From Winogradskyella sp. (GTDB taxonomy: Bacteria; Bacteroidota; Bacteroidia; Flavobacteriales; Flavobacteriaceae), in NCBI RefSeq assembly GCF_025210595.1, contig NZ_JAOARH010000037.1:34090-98089 (forward strand): a stretch of DNA of 64,000 bases. The letters are read 5' to 3'. How positions within the stretch are numbered: position 1 is the stretch's first letter; every line of letters starts with the position of its first letter. A program made the translations under genes and the position numbers. Below are positions 63,600-64,000 of the stretch, one piece after another. The notes under the pieces are model-generated. The model did no database searches. It had not been told where the DNA came from and worked only from the letters and a program-made list of their open reading frames with translations.

Positions 63600-63630
63600 A
63601 GCCGTTATCATTTAGGTAACGGTTTTTTAT
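63600..63630 (+). terminator. Terminator after TonB paralogue 2
   Basis: AGCCGTTATC pairs with GGTAACGGTT (two G-U pairs, 5-nt loop), then a T-run. Confidence 0.75.
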
Positions 63631-63745
63631 TTTGTATTATTCAAAAGATGTCAAACTTTTATTTTAGAGATGTCTAATAAGCTTAAACTGCAATGGTTTA
63701 GTAAAAAAATAAGTATATTTCCAGCACTAAAATTTAGTCCTTTCT

Positions 63746-64000
63746 ATGAAGCATATTTGGCTTATTACCTTTTTATTAGTTTCTATTCTTTCTAAGGCAC
63801 AAACGCTTTCAACCTACGAAAAGCCACCAGTTTTTACTGAATGCGATTCTTTAGCAGTAGATCAATTAAAATCATGTTTTAATTATACATTAAGCAGTTT
63901 TGTTTTTAAAAACTTTCAGATGCCTCAAATTGTAGCTGATAAAGCGTATAAAGGAGATGTTCAGGTGTTGTTTGAAGTAGATAAAGAAGGGAGTTTTAAA
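63746..64000 (+). CDS. TonB C-domain paralogue 3, secreted form (5' part, cut by window end)
   Basis: The first 85 codons are visible, in frame to the last base. MKHIWLITFLLVSILSKAQ is a Sec signal peptide, so unlike paralogues 1 and 2 there is no cytosolic head and probably no membrane anchor. The mature part has PPVFTECDSLAVDQLKSCFN, which repeats the C...C spacing pattern of PGCE/CM, then VFKNFQMPQIVADKAYKGDV and VLFEVDKEGSFK, the first strands of the TonB C-domain. It would be a periplasmic protein with a TonB-like domain but no energy-coupling helix. The 3' end is outside the window. Confidence 0.75.
   Translation, partial: MKHIWLITFLLVSILSKAQTLSTYEKPPVFTECDSLAVDQLKSCFNYTLSSFVFKNFQMPQIVADKAYKGDVQVLFEVDKEGSFK

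Overview
The window looks like chromosomal DNA of a marine-type Flavobacteriaceae (phylum Bacteroidota). The evidence is its low GC content, SprA of the type IX secretion system, the alternative complex III respiratory operon actABCDEF next to cytochrome oxidase genes, a GT117/DUF2723 protein, DUF5686 and SPOR proteins, LruC and TonB paralogues. Several promoters also match the Bacteroidota pattern TTG-N19/20-TAnnTTTG. I see no insertion sequence, prophage, CRISPR array or rRNA. One tRNA (Gln, TTG anticodon) is present.

Layout. 1-10 kb: the end of a YgiQ radical SAM gene, DNA polymerase I, a GNAT acetyltransferase, a small secreted protein, an aldehyde dehydrogenase, a secreted phage-tail-collar-like protein with seven HxH motifs, and a TPR histidine kinase facing a LuxR-type response regulator tail to tail. 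10-24 kb: a glycan-catabolic island in two divergent units. GH92 alpha-mannosidase, an FucP-like sugar permease and glycosylasparaginase are on the minus strand. GH20 beta-hexosaminidase, CutC and GH2 beta-mannosidase are on the plus strand. A surface-type LruC lipoprotein lies between them. Together the four enzymes are enough, in principle, to take an N-glycan core apart from its non-reducing end down to free Asn. A near-identical 28-bp element (26/28) stands at the head of both units. 24-31 kb: a membrane metallophosphoesterase, a thioredoxin-fold protein without its CxxC, a polysaccharide deacetylase, a large GT117 membrane protein, tRNA-Gln and a tandem universal stress protein.

31-36 kb: the translation operon rimP-nusA-infB, whose leader carries a terminator-like hairpin before rimP, followed by a SPOR protein. 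36-48 kb: the respiratory block actA-actB-actC-actD-actE-actF-coxB-coxA, which carries electrons from menaquinol through alternative complex III to an aa3-type oxidase. ActA has a fused monoheme domain, ActC has an unusual helix-hairpin-helix tail, and ActF and CoxA have His-rich segments. 48-64 kb: ruvB, queG, a DUF5686 outer-membrane protein, ruvA, the giant sprA (apparent TTG start), gcvH, a VanZ-like protein and a run of three TonB-C-domain paralogues, the last cut by the window edge.

The most interesting candidate system is the lysosome-like exo-acting N-glycopeptide pathway at 10251-24060 with its shared putative operator. The other strong leads are the HxH-needle secreted protein, the rimP leader hairpin, the ActC tail and the diverging TonB array. 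All functional calls come from reading sequence and recalled family features; no database search was run.
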